From: Gammaproteobacteria bacterium | Lineage (GTDB): Bacteria > Pseudomonadota > Gammaproteobacteria > Eutrophobiales > Eutrophobiaceae | Assembly: GCA_028819495.1 (NCBI GenBank) | Contig: JAPPLI010000002.1 | Coordinates: 1 to 64,000, forward strand | Direction: 5' to 3' | DNA length: 64,000 nt | Shown here: positions 43,207-56,795 of the stretch, piece after piece | Position numbering within the stretch: the first letter of the stretch is position 1 | Layout of the letters: each line of letters opens with the position of its first letter | Notes under the pieces: model-generated | What the model was told of the DNA's origin: nothing | The model's database searches: none | Seen by the model: only the letters and a program-made list of their open reading frames with translations | Position numbers and translations under genes: made by a program

Positions 43207-45222
43207 AAAATACTGATCGCCAATCGAGGGGAGATAGCCTGCCGCATTATCCATACGGCAAAACGCCTGGGTGTCGGGACGGTCGCGGTGTATTCCGAGG
43301 CGGACGTCAATGCGCGCCATGTGAGTCTGGCCGATGAAGCCGTGGCCATCGGGCCGGCGCCGGCCCGGGACAGTTACCTGGCCGCGGAGAAACTGATCGC
43401 CGCGGCTGAACGCACCGGGGCAGAGGCAATACATCCCGGTTACGGCTTCCTCTCGGAGAATGCCGGTTTTGCCGAAGCCTGCGGGGACGCCGGGGTCACC
43501 TTCATCGGTCCGTCGTCCCGGGCAATCGAGGCCATGGGATCCAAAAGCGCGGCCAAAACCATTATGCGGCAGGCCGGCATCCCCCTTGTCCCGGGTTACC
43601 ACGGTGACAACCAGGACGAGATGTTCCTCCTGGGCGAGGCGGAAAAAATCGGTTTTCCGGTCATGCTCAAGGCATCGGCGGGCGGCGGCGGCAGGGGCAT
43701 GCGGGCAGTGAACGGCGCGGCGGAATTCAGTGAAGCGCTGCGTTCGGCAAAGCGGGAGGCGCTGGGCGCGTTCAATGACGACAGGATGCTTCTGGAAAAA
43801 TACCTGGAACAGCCCCGGCACATCGAGATCCAGATCTTCTGCGATCAACATGGCAATGCGGTACACCTGTTCGAACGAGACTGCTCGATCCAGCGGCGCC
43901 ATCAAAAGGTTCTGGAAGAAGCCCCGGCGCCCGGCATGACGGATGAAACGCGCGGCGCAATGGGCGACGCCGCGATCAGCGCAGCCCGGGCCATCGATTA
44001 CACCGGGGCCGGCACGGTTGAATTCATTGTCGATACGGACGGCAGGTTCTATTTCATGGAGATGAACACCCGCCTGCAGGTCGAGCACCCGGTGACCGAA
44101 TTTATCACCGGCCAGGACCTGGTCGAATGGCAGTTGCGGGTCGCCGCGGGCGAACGCCTGCCGGCAAGCCAGGACCAGCTTGCCATCGACGGCCACGCCC
44201 TTGAGGCGCGTATCTACGCAGAGGACCCGGATAACGGTTTCCTGCCGTCCACCGGCAGCCTGGGTCACCTGCGATTCCCGGCGGAAACCCCACAGGTGCG
44301 GGTGGATACCGGTGTGCGGCAGGGGGACACCATCTCCGTTTATTATGATCCGCTGATCGCAAAACTCATCGTCCGGGCCGGCGATCGCAGGAACTGCCTA
44401 CGGCGCATGCTCGAGGCTTTGAGACAAATACAGGTGGCGGGGGTCACAACCAATATCGATTTTCTGACCTCGGTGATTTCCCATAAAGCGTTCCATGCCG
44501 CGGATTTCGACACCGGTTTTATTGACCGTTACCGGGCCGAACTGGTACCGGATAAGGCGCCGGCAAGCCCCGATATCCTTGCCCTGGCCGCGCTGTACCA
44601 GACGCTGTGGCGCGACTCCCGGTCCTGCCGGGAAGCCGCAACCTCGGACGATCCGACGTCACCCTGGTGGGCAACCGACAACTGGCGGCCCAACCTTGTG
44701 GAGGAAGAACATTTCAGTTTCCACGACGGCACCGGGGAATATGAAGTGGGAATGGCCATTGCAGGCAACAGGCGTGAGCATTCGGAGCGGGATTACGTCA
44801 TCCGTACCGGCGGGCAGGTCATGAGCGCATCTGGCCGGCTTGAAGCGGACGGCAGACTGGCGGCAATACTGGACGGAATGCAACGGCGTATCGACGTAGC
44901 CGAAGACCATAACCACCTGGTAATCTTCGAAGCGGGCAATACCTGCCGGTTGAAGCGGTTATCGGATGGCAGCCATTCCACGGAAGAGGAAGCGGCCGGC
45001 AACCTCATCTCCCCCATGCCCGGCACGATCATCGAAGTGATAGCAAGCGAAGGGCAACAGGTCAGCAAAGGCGACACGCTGCTGGTACTGGAGGCGATGA
45101 AGATTGAACACACCATAGTCGCGCCCCACGATGGCACGGTGCAGGCCCTGCACTACCGGGCAGGGGACATGGTGGAGGAGGGGGTGGAGTTGCTGGTGCT
45201 GGCAGAAATTAGCTCGATATAA
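43198..45222 (+). CDS. liuD: Methylcrotonoyl-CoA carboxylase alpha (biotin carboxylase/biotin carrier) subunit
   Basis: This 674-residue protein has an N-terminal biotin carboxylase domain (ILIANRGEIACRI; ATP-grasp glycine loop KASAGGGGRGM; EMNTRLQVEHPVTE) and a C-terminal biotinyl domain with biotin lysine Lys635 in VLEAMKIEH. It works with liuB. The ATG lies inside the right arm of a 32-bp perfect inverted repeat, so the start could be masked in an mRNA hairpin. HMG-CoA lyase (liuE) and a LiuR regulator are not in the window. Confidence 0.95.
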   Translation: MFNKILIANRGEIACRIIHTAKRLGVGTVAVYSEADVNARHVSLADEAVAIGPAPARDSYLAAEKLIAAAERTGAEAIHPGYGFLSENAGFAEACGDAGVTFIGPSSRAIEAMGSKSAAKTIMRQAGIPLVPGYHGDNQDEMFLLGEAEKIGFPVMLKASAGGGGRGMRAVNGAAEFSEALRSAKREALGAFNDDRMLLEKYLEQPRHIEIQIFCDQHGNAVHLFERDCSIQRRHQKVLEEAPAPGMTDETRGAMGDAAISAARAIDYTGAGTVEFIVDTDGRFYFMEMNTRLQVEHPVTEFITGQDLVEWQLRVAAGERLPASQDQLAIDGHALEARIYAEDPDNGFLPSTGSLGHLRFPAETPQVRVDTGVRQGDTISVYYDPLIAKLIVRAGDRRNCLRRMLEALRQIQVAGVTTNIDFLTSVISHKAFHAADFDTGFIDRYRAELVPDKAPASPDILALAALYQTLWRDSRSCREAATSDDPTSPWWATDNWRPNLVEEEHFSFHDGTGEYEVGMAIAGNRREHSERDYVIRTGGQVMSASGRLEADGRLAAILDGMQRRIDVAEDHNHLVIFEAGNTCRLKRLSDGSHSTEEEAAGNLISPMPGTIIEVIASEGQQVSKGDTLLVLEAMKIEHTIVAPHDGTVQALHYRAGDMVEEGVELLVLAEISSI

Positions 45223-45275
45223 TCGACTTAATTAAGATTATAAGAATTTCTTATCATCCCGCGTACCTGCGACTC

Positions 45276-45375
45276 GTCACTCATTGCATCCTTCCTGGGA
45301 TGCAACCCTGCGGGCGGCTATCGCCGTGCAAATCGGCTATCCTGCCGATTTGTCCCGCGCAGGCGGGAATCCAGT
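45276..45375. repeat. 100-bp dispersed repeat, copy 1
   Basis: The reverse complement closely matches 61921-62020. It ends with the same GCGGGAATCCAGT motif as the 24282 element. It occupies most of the gap between the convergent liuD and hsdR genes. Confidence 0.82.
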
Positions 45376-45396
45376 CAAACAACTTTCCTTATAACT

Positions 45397-48519
<3,123 letters not shown>

Positions 48520-48523
48520 GGAA

Positions 48524-49210
48524 TTACTCTATCTGTCGCAATGGCGGAAGGGACTCCATGCGCGTTAACCACTTGTCGAAATGGCGGCACTCGGCGCGGA
48601 TGCGGTCGAGACCAATTCGAGAAGATATTGCTTGGCCGTGTCTCACCTTTTTATAGGGGGGACGGAGATGGCGCAAACGAGCTGAGGGATGCGTATCATG
48701 CCCATCGTTAATATGCTCAGGACTGGAGACCGATTGTCGAATCGCTTTAAGCTGGCCGATGAACCCTTTCCATGCGGACTGAACCTTCGCAAACTGCGCG
48801 ATATCCGAAAAAAGCAACGACTCGAATTCGTAAGGCTGAATATGGGGAAGAAACCGGTCCTGGCGACACCCCACTTCTTGAATAACCCTTGCATGAAAGC
48901 CGGCTTCAATAGCCGCGGACCGATCTAACGGGTCGGCTTGGGCAGTGGCTTCGGAAAGGCCCGGGAAATTAGATGGCAAGGCATATAGATCGAAGAATGT
49001 AGTCACATAAATGTCACGTCGTTCCCTTAGAGTATTCCGAAGAAAGCGTAGTACCCGTTGTTCGTTGAGCGCTCCCCCGCTCGCACGTTTTGACGTCGCA
49101 ATGAGTCTCGGCTGGACAAATATATCTCGGACTGCCAAGGGGGGCCCAAGAACCCTATTCACAAAGTACTCTTCAATCTGGCCCTCGCAGACGATAATTG
49201 CGTTTATCAC
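48524..49210 (-). CDS. DUF4276 (TOPRIM-like) protein paired with an OLD-like ATPase
   Basis: This 228-residue protein has an N-terminal [12 protein letters not shown] motif (Glu9, Glu13), then [14 protein letters not shown] and [13 protein letters not shown]. This acidic pattern matches DUF4276, a TOPRIM-like fold. It overlaps the ATPase gene by four bases (ATGA). ATPase plus TOPRIM pairs resemble a split OLD nuclease, as in PARIS-like defence pairs. A defence role is inference. Confidence 0.8.
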   Translation of the reverse strand: MINAIIVCEGQIEEYFVNRVLGPPLAVRDIFVQPRLIATSKRASGGALNEQRVLRFLRNTLRERRDIYVTTFFDLYALPSNFPGLSEATAQADPLDRSAAIEAGFHARVIQEVGCRQDRFLPHIQPYEFESLLFSDIAQFAKVQSAWKGFIGQLKAIRQSVSSPEHINDGHDTHPSARLRHLRPPYKKVRHGQAISSRIGLDRIRAECRHFDKWLTRMESLPPLRQIE

Positions 49211-50301
49211 CGTCCGGGTCTACCGCCAAATATGTTCATTTTCCATAGATCACCAAGCGCGTAGTCTTCAAGCCAGTCTTTCAGGTTATCACGATCCAGT
49301 CTCTCGAAACAGGATGCTCCGTCCTTACGGTCGACCACTACGATATCCTCGGGCTCAAGCTGGTTAACAAGGTCAGCGGACTGCGTTGAGACAATAAGTT
49401 GTCGTGAATCGCTGGCTTGCTGAAGCATTTCGGCTAACAAGGTAAGCGCGGAGGGATGCAGACCCAACTCAGGTTCGTCAATGAGTATCAGGTCCGGTTG
49501 AAGTTGCACTGGCTGCAGAAGCAAGGTCGCGAGGCAGATGAAACGTAGAGTGCCATCGGATAGCTGACGCGGCCCCAATACCGTATTATCAGGGTCGTTC
49601 GTATGGAACCATTCCAATTCCATGCGCTCGTGCGTATCCCTGCGATAGTTCGTCTCACCGAAGAATGGGGCCGCTAGCCGAACCGTTTCAATGATCTGCT
49701 GATAGTGTTCTGGGTATTGCTCGCGCAAATGACGTAGAAATGGCCCAAGATTTCCGGCATCGGGTTTCAAAAGGAGATTATCTCTGACTGCCTGTGGCTG
49801 ACGTACAGGTGCTGTCGTACTGGTGTCGTGGAAATGGTACACGCGCCATCCGGCAATCGCTGTCCGTACATAAGGGGCAAAACTATCCTCTCCTGTTTCA
49901 TCAACGTCCTTCAGTTTCGATTCATCGTAACCGCTACCCAGAAAATGTGTGGGTGTGCTCCAATCACCAAAAAAACGTGTTTCCTCCCGGCCGAATATAA
50001 AGTGGTCTCCAGTCGGGACAAGGGAGAAACGGTAGCCGTTACTTCCAAAGGAGAGCTCGGCTTCTATACCATTGGTTCGCTTTATACCGCCAAAAAGCAA
50101 AGCATCCGGTCCGCCCTGTTCAGCAACAAAGACTTGAAGACGCTTCTCGACCAAGCGAGCCAGCATGTGAAACAGATCAATGAAATTACTCTTGCCAGCG
50201 CCATTTGCTCCGATCAGAACATTCAATTGTCCGGGCTTGAAGTCTTCAAGCGAACGGATGGATTTGAAGCCGCGTACGGTGAGACTTTCCAGTTTAGCCA
50301 T
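49207..50301 (-). CDS. OLD/RecF-like AAA (ABC-type) ATPase
   Basis: This 364-residue ATPase has Walker A LIGANGAGKSNFIDLF (residues about 31-46), the signature-like LSDGTLRFICLATLLL, Walker B LILIDEPELGLHPSAL and the H-loop STQSADLVN. There is no built-in nuclease; the DUF4276 partner follows. Its start lies about 60 bases after a truncated DUF4411 gene, suggesting that this pair was inserted into an older toxin locus. Confidence 0.88.
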   Translation of the reverse strand: MAKLESLTVRGFKSIRSLEDFKPGQLNVLIGANGAGKSNFIDLFHMLARLVEKRLQVFVAEQGGPDALLFGGIKRTNGIEAELSFGSNGYRFSLVPTGDHFIFGREETRFFGDWSTPTHFLGSGYDESKLKDVDETGEDSFAPYVRTAIAGWRVYHFHDTSTTAPVRQPQAVRDNLLLKPDAGNLGPFLRHLREQYPEHYQQIIETVRLAAPFFGETNYRRDTHERMELEWFHTNDPDNTVLGPRQLSDGTLRFICLATLLLQPVQLQPDLILIDEPELGLHPSALTLLAEMLQQASDSRQLIVSTQSADLVNQLEPEDIVVVDRKDGASCFERLDRDNLKDWLEDYALGDLWKMNIFGGRPGR

Positions 50302-50359
50302 GATTTATCGTGATATTTGCACGTTTGGTCATAGTGTGTCACAAAATGAGGAATATTTG

Positions 50360-50566
50360 CTAAACGGCTTGCAGGACGAACCTTGCCCATTCGGAAAGTT
50401 CATCCTCTCCCGTATGTAGTTCATCTGCAACCTTTTCAATACTGGCAACTATCCCAACTTGATTCTGTTGAAGCAGCCAGTCCCAAAATGCTGGGCAGAA
50501 ATCAAAACCGTAATGCAGCCTCTTTGCTTGGATAAACACGTTTGCATCAAGCAGGTAGGGGGTCAT
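50360..50566 (-). pseudogene. Truncated DUF4411 PIN-domain toxin
   Basis: Only the first 68 residues remain: MTPYLLDANVFIQAKRLHYG and IVASIEKVADELHTGEDEL. This is the start of a DUF4411 protein, which is normally about 160 residues. The PIN aspartate and glutamate of the first half are present, but the second half with the other acidic residues is missing from all nearby frames. Its ATG overlaps the stop of the ImmA/IrrE gene, the usual partner order. Confidence 0.75.
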
Positions 50567-51717
50567 CCCATCACTCCCACTTCACGCCCCAGATTATTGA
50601 AGGTCTCAGTTTTTGCAACACCGAGCATCCTATAGGCATCGCGAAAAAGTGTCTGACCCTCCAGCGTGTTGCTAATCAACGCATGCGCAAAACGGGGGCT
50701 TACACGGGCTACGGTAGTTTTGTAAAAATTACCACCACTGCTACCCTTCTGGGAGATCTTTCTCAAGCGGTCACATTCCTGCTTCCAGGCTTCTTCAAAG
50801 GAAGAGCGATCCAGTTGGCCGGCATCAAGAAGTCGTCGCAGGATAACCAGGGTGCTTACTTTGAACCTCCTTGCAAGGCGCGACAGCGTATCGGTTAGCA
50901 TCTCACCGGTATGTAATTCTGTCCGGAGGCTCGTAATGGGCACTAGCAGTTCAGCGGCCACGGCATTACACCAGACCTCTTCCCTTGGAAAACCTTGTCG
51001 TGGCGCAGCTTCAATGTTGGAAAGAGCCGAATCACCTAGCCACAGGTGCGCCAGTTCGTGGGCTAGCGTGAATATCTGCGCCGCCTTGGTGTCCGCTCCA
51101 TTTATAAAGATCAACGGCGCCAGGGGATCGGAAATTGCAAACCCACGAAATTCAGATGGATCAAGCTTGCGGCGGGTATTGCTCATGACAACACCACTGA
51201 CCATCACAAGCACGCCGATCTTGTCAGCTTGACGGATGAACAACCTGAGCGCGTCGGTCCACGTCTGACAACCTTTCCAGGCGTCAAGATCAAAACCGAG
51301 GGTATTCCGCATATGAGTCGCCACTTCTTCAGGGGACGTATCAATTGTGGCGCTGCCGATGAATTCAAGTTCAGGAGCCTGTGTGATACGGGCAAAATCG
51401 CGATACCAACTCTGCCGTTCCTGGCAGGCATAGATGGTGTCCAGCAGGTTTGGACTGGGGCGGAGCATTGGCTGGCCGGCAAACGTCCGGAAGTCAGGTA
51501 TTGGCAAAGACTCTTCAGGGGGTTCCGTGAGAAACAGGTAGCCAACAGGCACATGAACCGCTCGGGCAAAATCTTCTGCCTGTTTGAGTGTGGGCTGCAG
51601 TTCTCCGGCTTCCCACTCAGGCAGTTTCTTGAATTTGCCGACCAGCGCATCCTGCTCCAACCCGGCGCGTTTGCGTGCCCAGGATAGGAGTTCTTTTTTA
51701 ACGGAGGCGCGTATCAT
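50563..51717 (-). CDS. HTH-ImmA/IrrE metallopeptidase antitoxin-like regulator
   Basis: This 384-residue protein has an XRE-like N-terminal helix-turn-helix (LLSWARKRAGLEQDALVG, residues about 9-26) and a C-terminal ImmA/IrrE peptidase domain with zinc motif TLAHELAHLWLGD. Such proteins normally pair with DUF4411 PIN toxins; here that toxin is truncated. It overlaps the HsdS fusion gene by four bases, so it is part of the restriction operon and may regulate it or respond to damage. Confidence 0.87.
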   Translation of the reverse strand: MIRASVKKELLSWARKRAGLEQDALVGKFKKLPEWEAGELQPTLKQAEDFARAVHVPVGYLFLTEPPEESLPIPDFRTFAGQPMLRPSPNLLDTIYACQERQSWYRDFARITQAPELEFIGSATIDTSPEEVATHMRNTLGFDLDAWKGCQTWTDALRLFIRQADKIGVLVMVSGVVMSNTRRKLDPSEFRGFAISDPLAPLIFINGADTKAAQIFTLAHELAHLWLGDSALSNIEAAPRQGFPREEVWCNAVAAELLVPITSLRTELHTGEMLTDTLSRLARRFKVSTLVILRRLLDAGQLDRSSFEEAWKQECDRLRKISQKGSSGGNFYKTTVARVSPRFAHALISNTLEGQTLFRDAYRMLGVAKTETFNNLGREVGVMG

Positions 51718-53361
51718 AAGACGGAATTTACCTTCTGCTCAGCGTCACGGACGCGTATTTCACCGGAGATGAGTTTGGGGAGTAGGGTGTTGCGTAGACT
51801 GTCGAGCATCTGGCATTCTTGAGTAGCTTTACTCACTCGTGCAAGAAGCGACTGAGCAATTTTTCCAAAACTTATCGTTATTTTTTCTGGTGGCAGAGGG
51901 AACAAAAACTCTGACAACGCCTTGGAAGGCACGCGTTGACGACCGCTGGTTCCGGTCATATTTTGGATTGCGAATTCACGGAATCCGGTGCTACGCGCAA
52001 GATAGTAGGCAAATTCATCAGGGAGTGGCGGTATTGGTTTCAAAACGATGTACTCAGTTGAGCCCCAACCTGTTTCTCCATCTTTAAGAAAGTCGACATA
52101 TGCCGTTTTTCCGTTTTCAAGACACGGAGTAATCCGAGCCACAAGTGTATCTCCGTTGATGAAGCGCATGCCTGAACCATATGGACGTTCTCTAACGACA
52201 TCAGGCACATGACCATTGGCTGGCATGTTCGCCATATCAAGATAGGGGGCGAGTTTTCCGTTTTGAAGAGGTCTCTTGGGGTTAAGATCGATCATCTCAG
52301 ATAACTTTCTAACCTCCCATCCCTCCGGTATTTCACCTAATTCGGAGTCCACCATCCGGCCAGGAAAAAGGTCGGCTATATGTTGGGGCAGGCCGGTATC
52401 ACTGCCTTCCATCTTGACACGGGCAGGATCGAAATCGATGAACCAGGATTTGAACAGTGCGCGCGCCATAGCCTCCAGTGTTATATTCATGCGCCGGTTT
52501 AACTCAATCTTGTCGTCTAGGGTGCCAAGTATATGGGCAATCGCGCGTTGTTCGGAAATGGGCGGGAGAGGGATTCCGATTGTACGTAAATAAGTTACCG
52601 GTTGTGCAATGGAAGGAACACCTACTTGGGCTGCGTTAGCAAGAAGTTGATGTTGTCCTTCCCGCGACTTGAAATATAAGGCGACAAACTCCGGGATGAC
52701 CTTCGAGCGATCACAACGCATATAGAATTGACGTTGTGAAATGATGTAACGATCAAATTTTGATTGCTCTGGAATATAGGCAACCTGTCCAATGTTGCCG
52801 GCGTGAGTGAAAATTACATCACCACGTTGAACATTAGCATTGGAGAGGCGCTGTGCATGTTCAAGGCTAATGAAATTAAAGCCAGGGGAATCGTTAACCC
52901 TGATACCGTGAAGGTGTTGTCCGCTAATGATGGGAATTCCCTCAGGCACAAAGGTCGAAACCTTGATTGATGATCCGAACGGTCCCATTGCGACCTTTTC
53001 AGATATGTCATCTATAGCAGCAGTGGTCCATGCCGATCTTGAAAAAACATTCAGTGTTTTCTCACACAACACCACATAATCCCTCTCAATCTCCCGGTGA
53101 AACCGTTCCGGCAGACGCGCCCAGTCGCGGGCTTCTACCAGGAATGGTATCGGCGATTCACGCAATGCTTCCTCAAAATCCGTGAGATTTTCGATGGGGA
53201 TTTTCTTGAGATCAGGCCCGCGCAGAACCAGGTCGAGGTCGCTGCCGTCGTGGCTGCGACCGGTTATGCGGCTGCCGTAGGCCCAGACTTCCACTTGGGG
53301 CAGGTGTTCCTGCAATAATTCTTCCAATATCTGGCGATGTTTGGGTTGCAGGTGTAGCCTG

Positions 53362-53384
<23 letters not shown>
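51714..53384 (-). CDS. hsdS: Type I specificity subunit HsdS with N-terminal nucleotidyltransferase domain
   Basis: The product is 556 residues (552 from an internal ATG at 53372). Residues about 10-110 form a minimal nucleotidyltransferase domain: [20 protein letters not shown], with the GS motif (37-38) and metal-binding Asp49 and Asp51. Residues about 118 onward are an ordinary HsdS: target-recognition domain 1 ([22 protein letters not shown]), central repeat ([26 protein letters not shown]), and target-recognition domain 2 ([13 protein letters not shown]). The gene overlaps hsdM by 11-23 bases. The fused nucleotidyltransferase is unusual; it could modify RNA or protein by AMP transfer. 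Confidence 0.9.
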
Positions 53385-54990
<1,606 letters not shown>

Positions 54991-54993
54991 TTC

Positions 54994-55161
54994 TTAACCG
55001 AATAGATTGTCAACTTCACCCTGACCTGAAGGTGTTTCGCCACGGTAACTGATTGTAGCATCCGATTCCTTTGAAACTACCTGTTTTGTGAGTATCTGGC
55101 TGCAATACGGGCATGAAATATTATCCAGGTGAATCACTTTGTTGTGCGGCAGTTTGTTCAC
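54994..55161 (-). CDS. 55-residue CPYC-motif small protein between protease and hsdM
   Basis: A GTG at 55159-55161 overlaps the protease stop (GTGA), and the frame ends at a TAA three bases before hsdM, so it fills the gap exactly. The product begins MNKLPHNKVIHLDNISCPYC, continues SQILTKQVVSKESDATISYR and ends EVDNLFG. CPYC resembles half a zinc ribbon or a thioredoxin-like redox pair. The precise fit at both ends supports a real gene. Function is unknown. Confidence 0.65.
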   Translation of the reverse strand: MNKLPHNKVIHLDNISCPYCSQILTKQVVSKESDATISYRGETPSGQGEVDNLFG

Positions 55162-56066
55162 ATATTCTTAACCCACATCCGCCCATTGCTGCTCAGGACT
55201 GTTTTCATTGCCGGACCTTGTTCAAAGGCTATTGTAGACAGGTGGTACAAGGAAAGTACTTCTTCCTGTAAACCCTGATCATCTTCCAAATCAATAATCT
55301 TCAGATGTTGAAGCTTTGCCTCTTCGCGATCAATCCTTTTTCCATGGCTCCCATGTGTATCACTTCCAAAATATTCAGCAACTCGCTCTGCTAATGCAGG
55401 GGTATTTTGCGAATCTGCAAACATGTATTTCTCTAACCAATTTTGCACAAGGGTTTGTCCATATGAAATAGATTTTCTGGCTTCCTGCAGCAAGGCCGGC
55501 CCGAATGATCTCAGCACCGGAGCCCAAGCATGAGCCAATACTGGGTTACCGGCGATATTTATTTTCGCCTCCTCAAATTGCTCGACGATTGAATGTGCTG
55601 AGAACGGCCTGTTGCCAACGATAAGTTGCGGGTCTGTTGGCCCGAGTTGACTTTGCCTGCCCAGAACAATCCGATCACATCCCAGAGCAATCATAGTGCC
55701 TGCTGACATTGCGTAAGTAGGAATAACAATATCTATTGCGCGGAATTTACTCCGCAGGTAATCGAAGATCGTTTGTGCGGCTTCAGCCATACCGCCTGGC
55801 GTATGCAAGATTAAGAGGAGCCCCTTATTGAAGTCATGACCGTGAACACCAGCCATGAAGCCGTTTACATCTTCCATATTAATGGAAGTAAAAAGACCGG
55901 GGACCTGTGGCTTTTGAAGAAAACCCGATGCGTAATACAGGACGTTGCGTTGGTAGCGTTCTGCGATCTGAGAGATGTAATCCAGGGATGCCCCGGCCAG
56001 GAATGAGCCTCTGTCTTCAGGCTCAATAGAATTCAACCGGTCTTGAAGTTCAGACCAGGCCGGCAT
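55158..56066 (-). CDS. SDH_sah-family ClpP-like serine protease in the restriction operon
   Basis: This 302-residue protein of the SDH_sah/DUF114 family (ClpP-SppA fold) has LLLILHTPGGMAEAAQTIFD (oxyanion Gly-Gly at 91-92), TYAMSAGTMIALGCD with likely nucleophile Ser121, and GRQSQLGPTDPQL. There is no signal peptide or membrane span, unlike membrane-bound relatives. It overlaps its upstream small gene by 17 bases and the CPYC gene by 4, so it is co-translated with the restriction operon. It may degrade restriction subunits or phage proteins; this is inference. Confidence 0.88.
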   Translation of the reverse strand: MPAWSELQDRLNSIEPEDRGSFLAGASLDYISQIAERYQRNVLYYASGFLQKPQVPGLFTSINMEDVNGFMAGVHGHDFNKGLLLILHTPGGMAEAAQTIFDYLRSKFRAIDIVIPTYAMSAGTMIALGCDRIVLGRQSQLGPTDPQLIVGNRPFSAHSIVEQFEEAKINIAGNPVLAHAWAPVLRSFGPALLQEARKSISYGQTLVQNWLEKYMFADSQNTPALAERVAEYFGSDTHGSHGKRIDREEAKLQHLKIIDLEDDQGLQEEVLSLYHLSTIAFEQGPAMKTVLSSNGRMWVKNM

Positions 56067-56286
56067 CTGAACTTCCTGTTATGACGAGCCCGATAGGGTT
56101 ATTCCATTTATATTGTGGATAGCAATTTTGTGGAGAACCAACAGAATCAGCAAAATCGGCAAGTTGCATGATTTCCTCGTACTGTTGTGTCAATCCTTGA
56201 AGATGTTGCAACATATCTGTTTCATTCTCCGGGGTGTTCACGATACGCATATTTTGTGAATCCGGGATGGTTTCAGTGCCTTTCAT
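56050..56286 (-). CDS. Small protein of unknown function, first gene of the restriction operon
   Basis: The 78-residue product (MKGTETIPDSQNMRIVNTPE, ending ITGSSDAGLV) overlaps the protease gene by 17 bases. Its middle (MLQHLQGLTQQYEEIMQLAD) is predicted helical. I recognise no family. The overlap and the lack of another candidate leader support it as a real gene. The 56287-56505 gap upstream holds no other gene; a promoter must lie there but I could not pick one with confidence. Confidence 0.5.
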   Translation of the reverse strand: MKGTETIPDSQNMRIVNTPENETDMLQHLQGLTQQYEEIMQLADFADSVGSPQNCYPQYKWNNPIGLVITGSSDAGLV

Positions 56287-56505
56287 AATACAGTCTTTGA
56301 TTAGCTTCAGTTTTTCTTGCCAAACCTTACCAAACAGTGTCTAAGTTATCGATCTGGTTCCAGTCGCCTGAAAAATATAACAACTATATGTTAATCATAT
56401 GCCCCTTGAATCAAATGTTCAAGAGACAAGAAAGAAGTACATTGAATTTACTATGGATTCACGCTAATTTGTTAGCTGGATTAGGTGCAACCAAGGTGCG
56501 GCGCC

Positions 56506-56739
56506 ATGCTTGTCGTTAATGTTCATCAAGCTAAAACCCAGCTTTCCCGGCTGCTGGCGCGGGTTGAGGCTGGCGAGGATATTATGATTACCCGCGGGGG
56601 TGAGCCCGTTGCGCGACTCGTTGGCTGTAAGCCCCGAGGTAAGAGACAGGCTGACATTCTCAAGGGAAAGATCGTCGTTCCCGATAGCTTCTTCGACCCG
56701 CTACGAGAAAAAGATCTGGCGGCATGGGAAGGCCGATAG
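56506..56739 (+). CDS. Phd/YefM-type antitoxin without toxin
   Basis: From the ATG at 56506 (AAGGTG site upstream) the product is 77 residues: MLVVNVHQAKTQLSRLLARV, IMITRGGEPVARLV and a C-terminal VVPDSFFDPLREKDLAAWEGR. This is the standard antitoxin partner of VapC-like PIN toxins, which would normally start within a few bases of its stop. Here an LLM monooxygenase gene follows and no PIN reading frame is found, so the antitoxin is orphaned. Confidence 0.85.
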   Translation: MLVVNVHQAKTQLSRLLARVEAGEDIMITRGGEPVARLVGCKPRGKRQADILKGKIVVPDSFFDPLREKDLAAWEGR

Positions 56740-56795
56740 CAGAGCTACGCTATCCCGGAGTTTGGTTTCATAATACTATATCCTGGTTTGCCGAA

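Noticed and set aside
56740-56795. Remnant of a PIN toxin after the orphan antitoxin
   Set aside because: All three frames were read; none gives the PIN start motif with an Asp followed by a hydrophobic strand.
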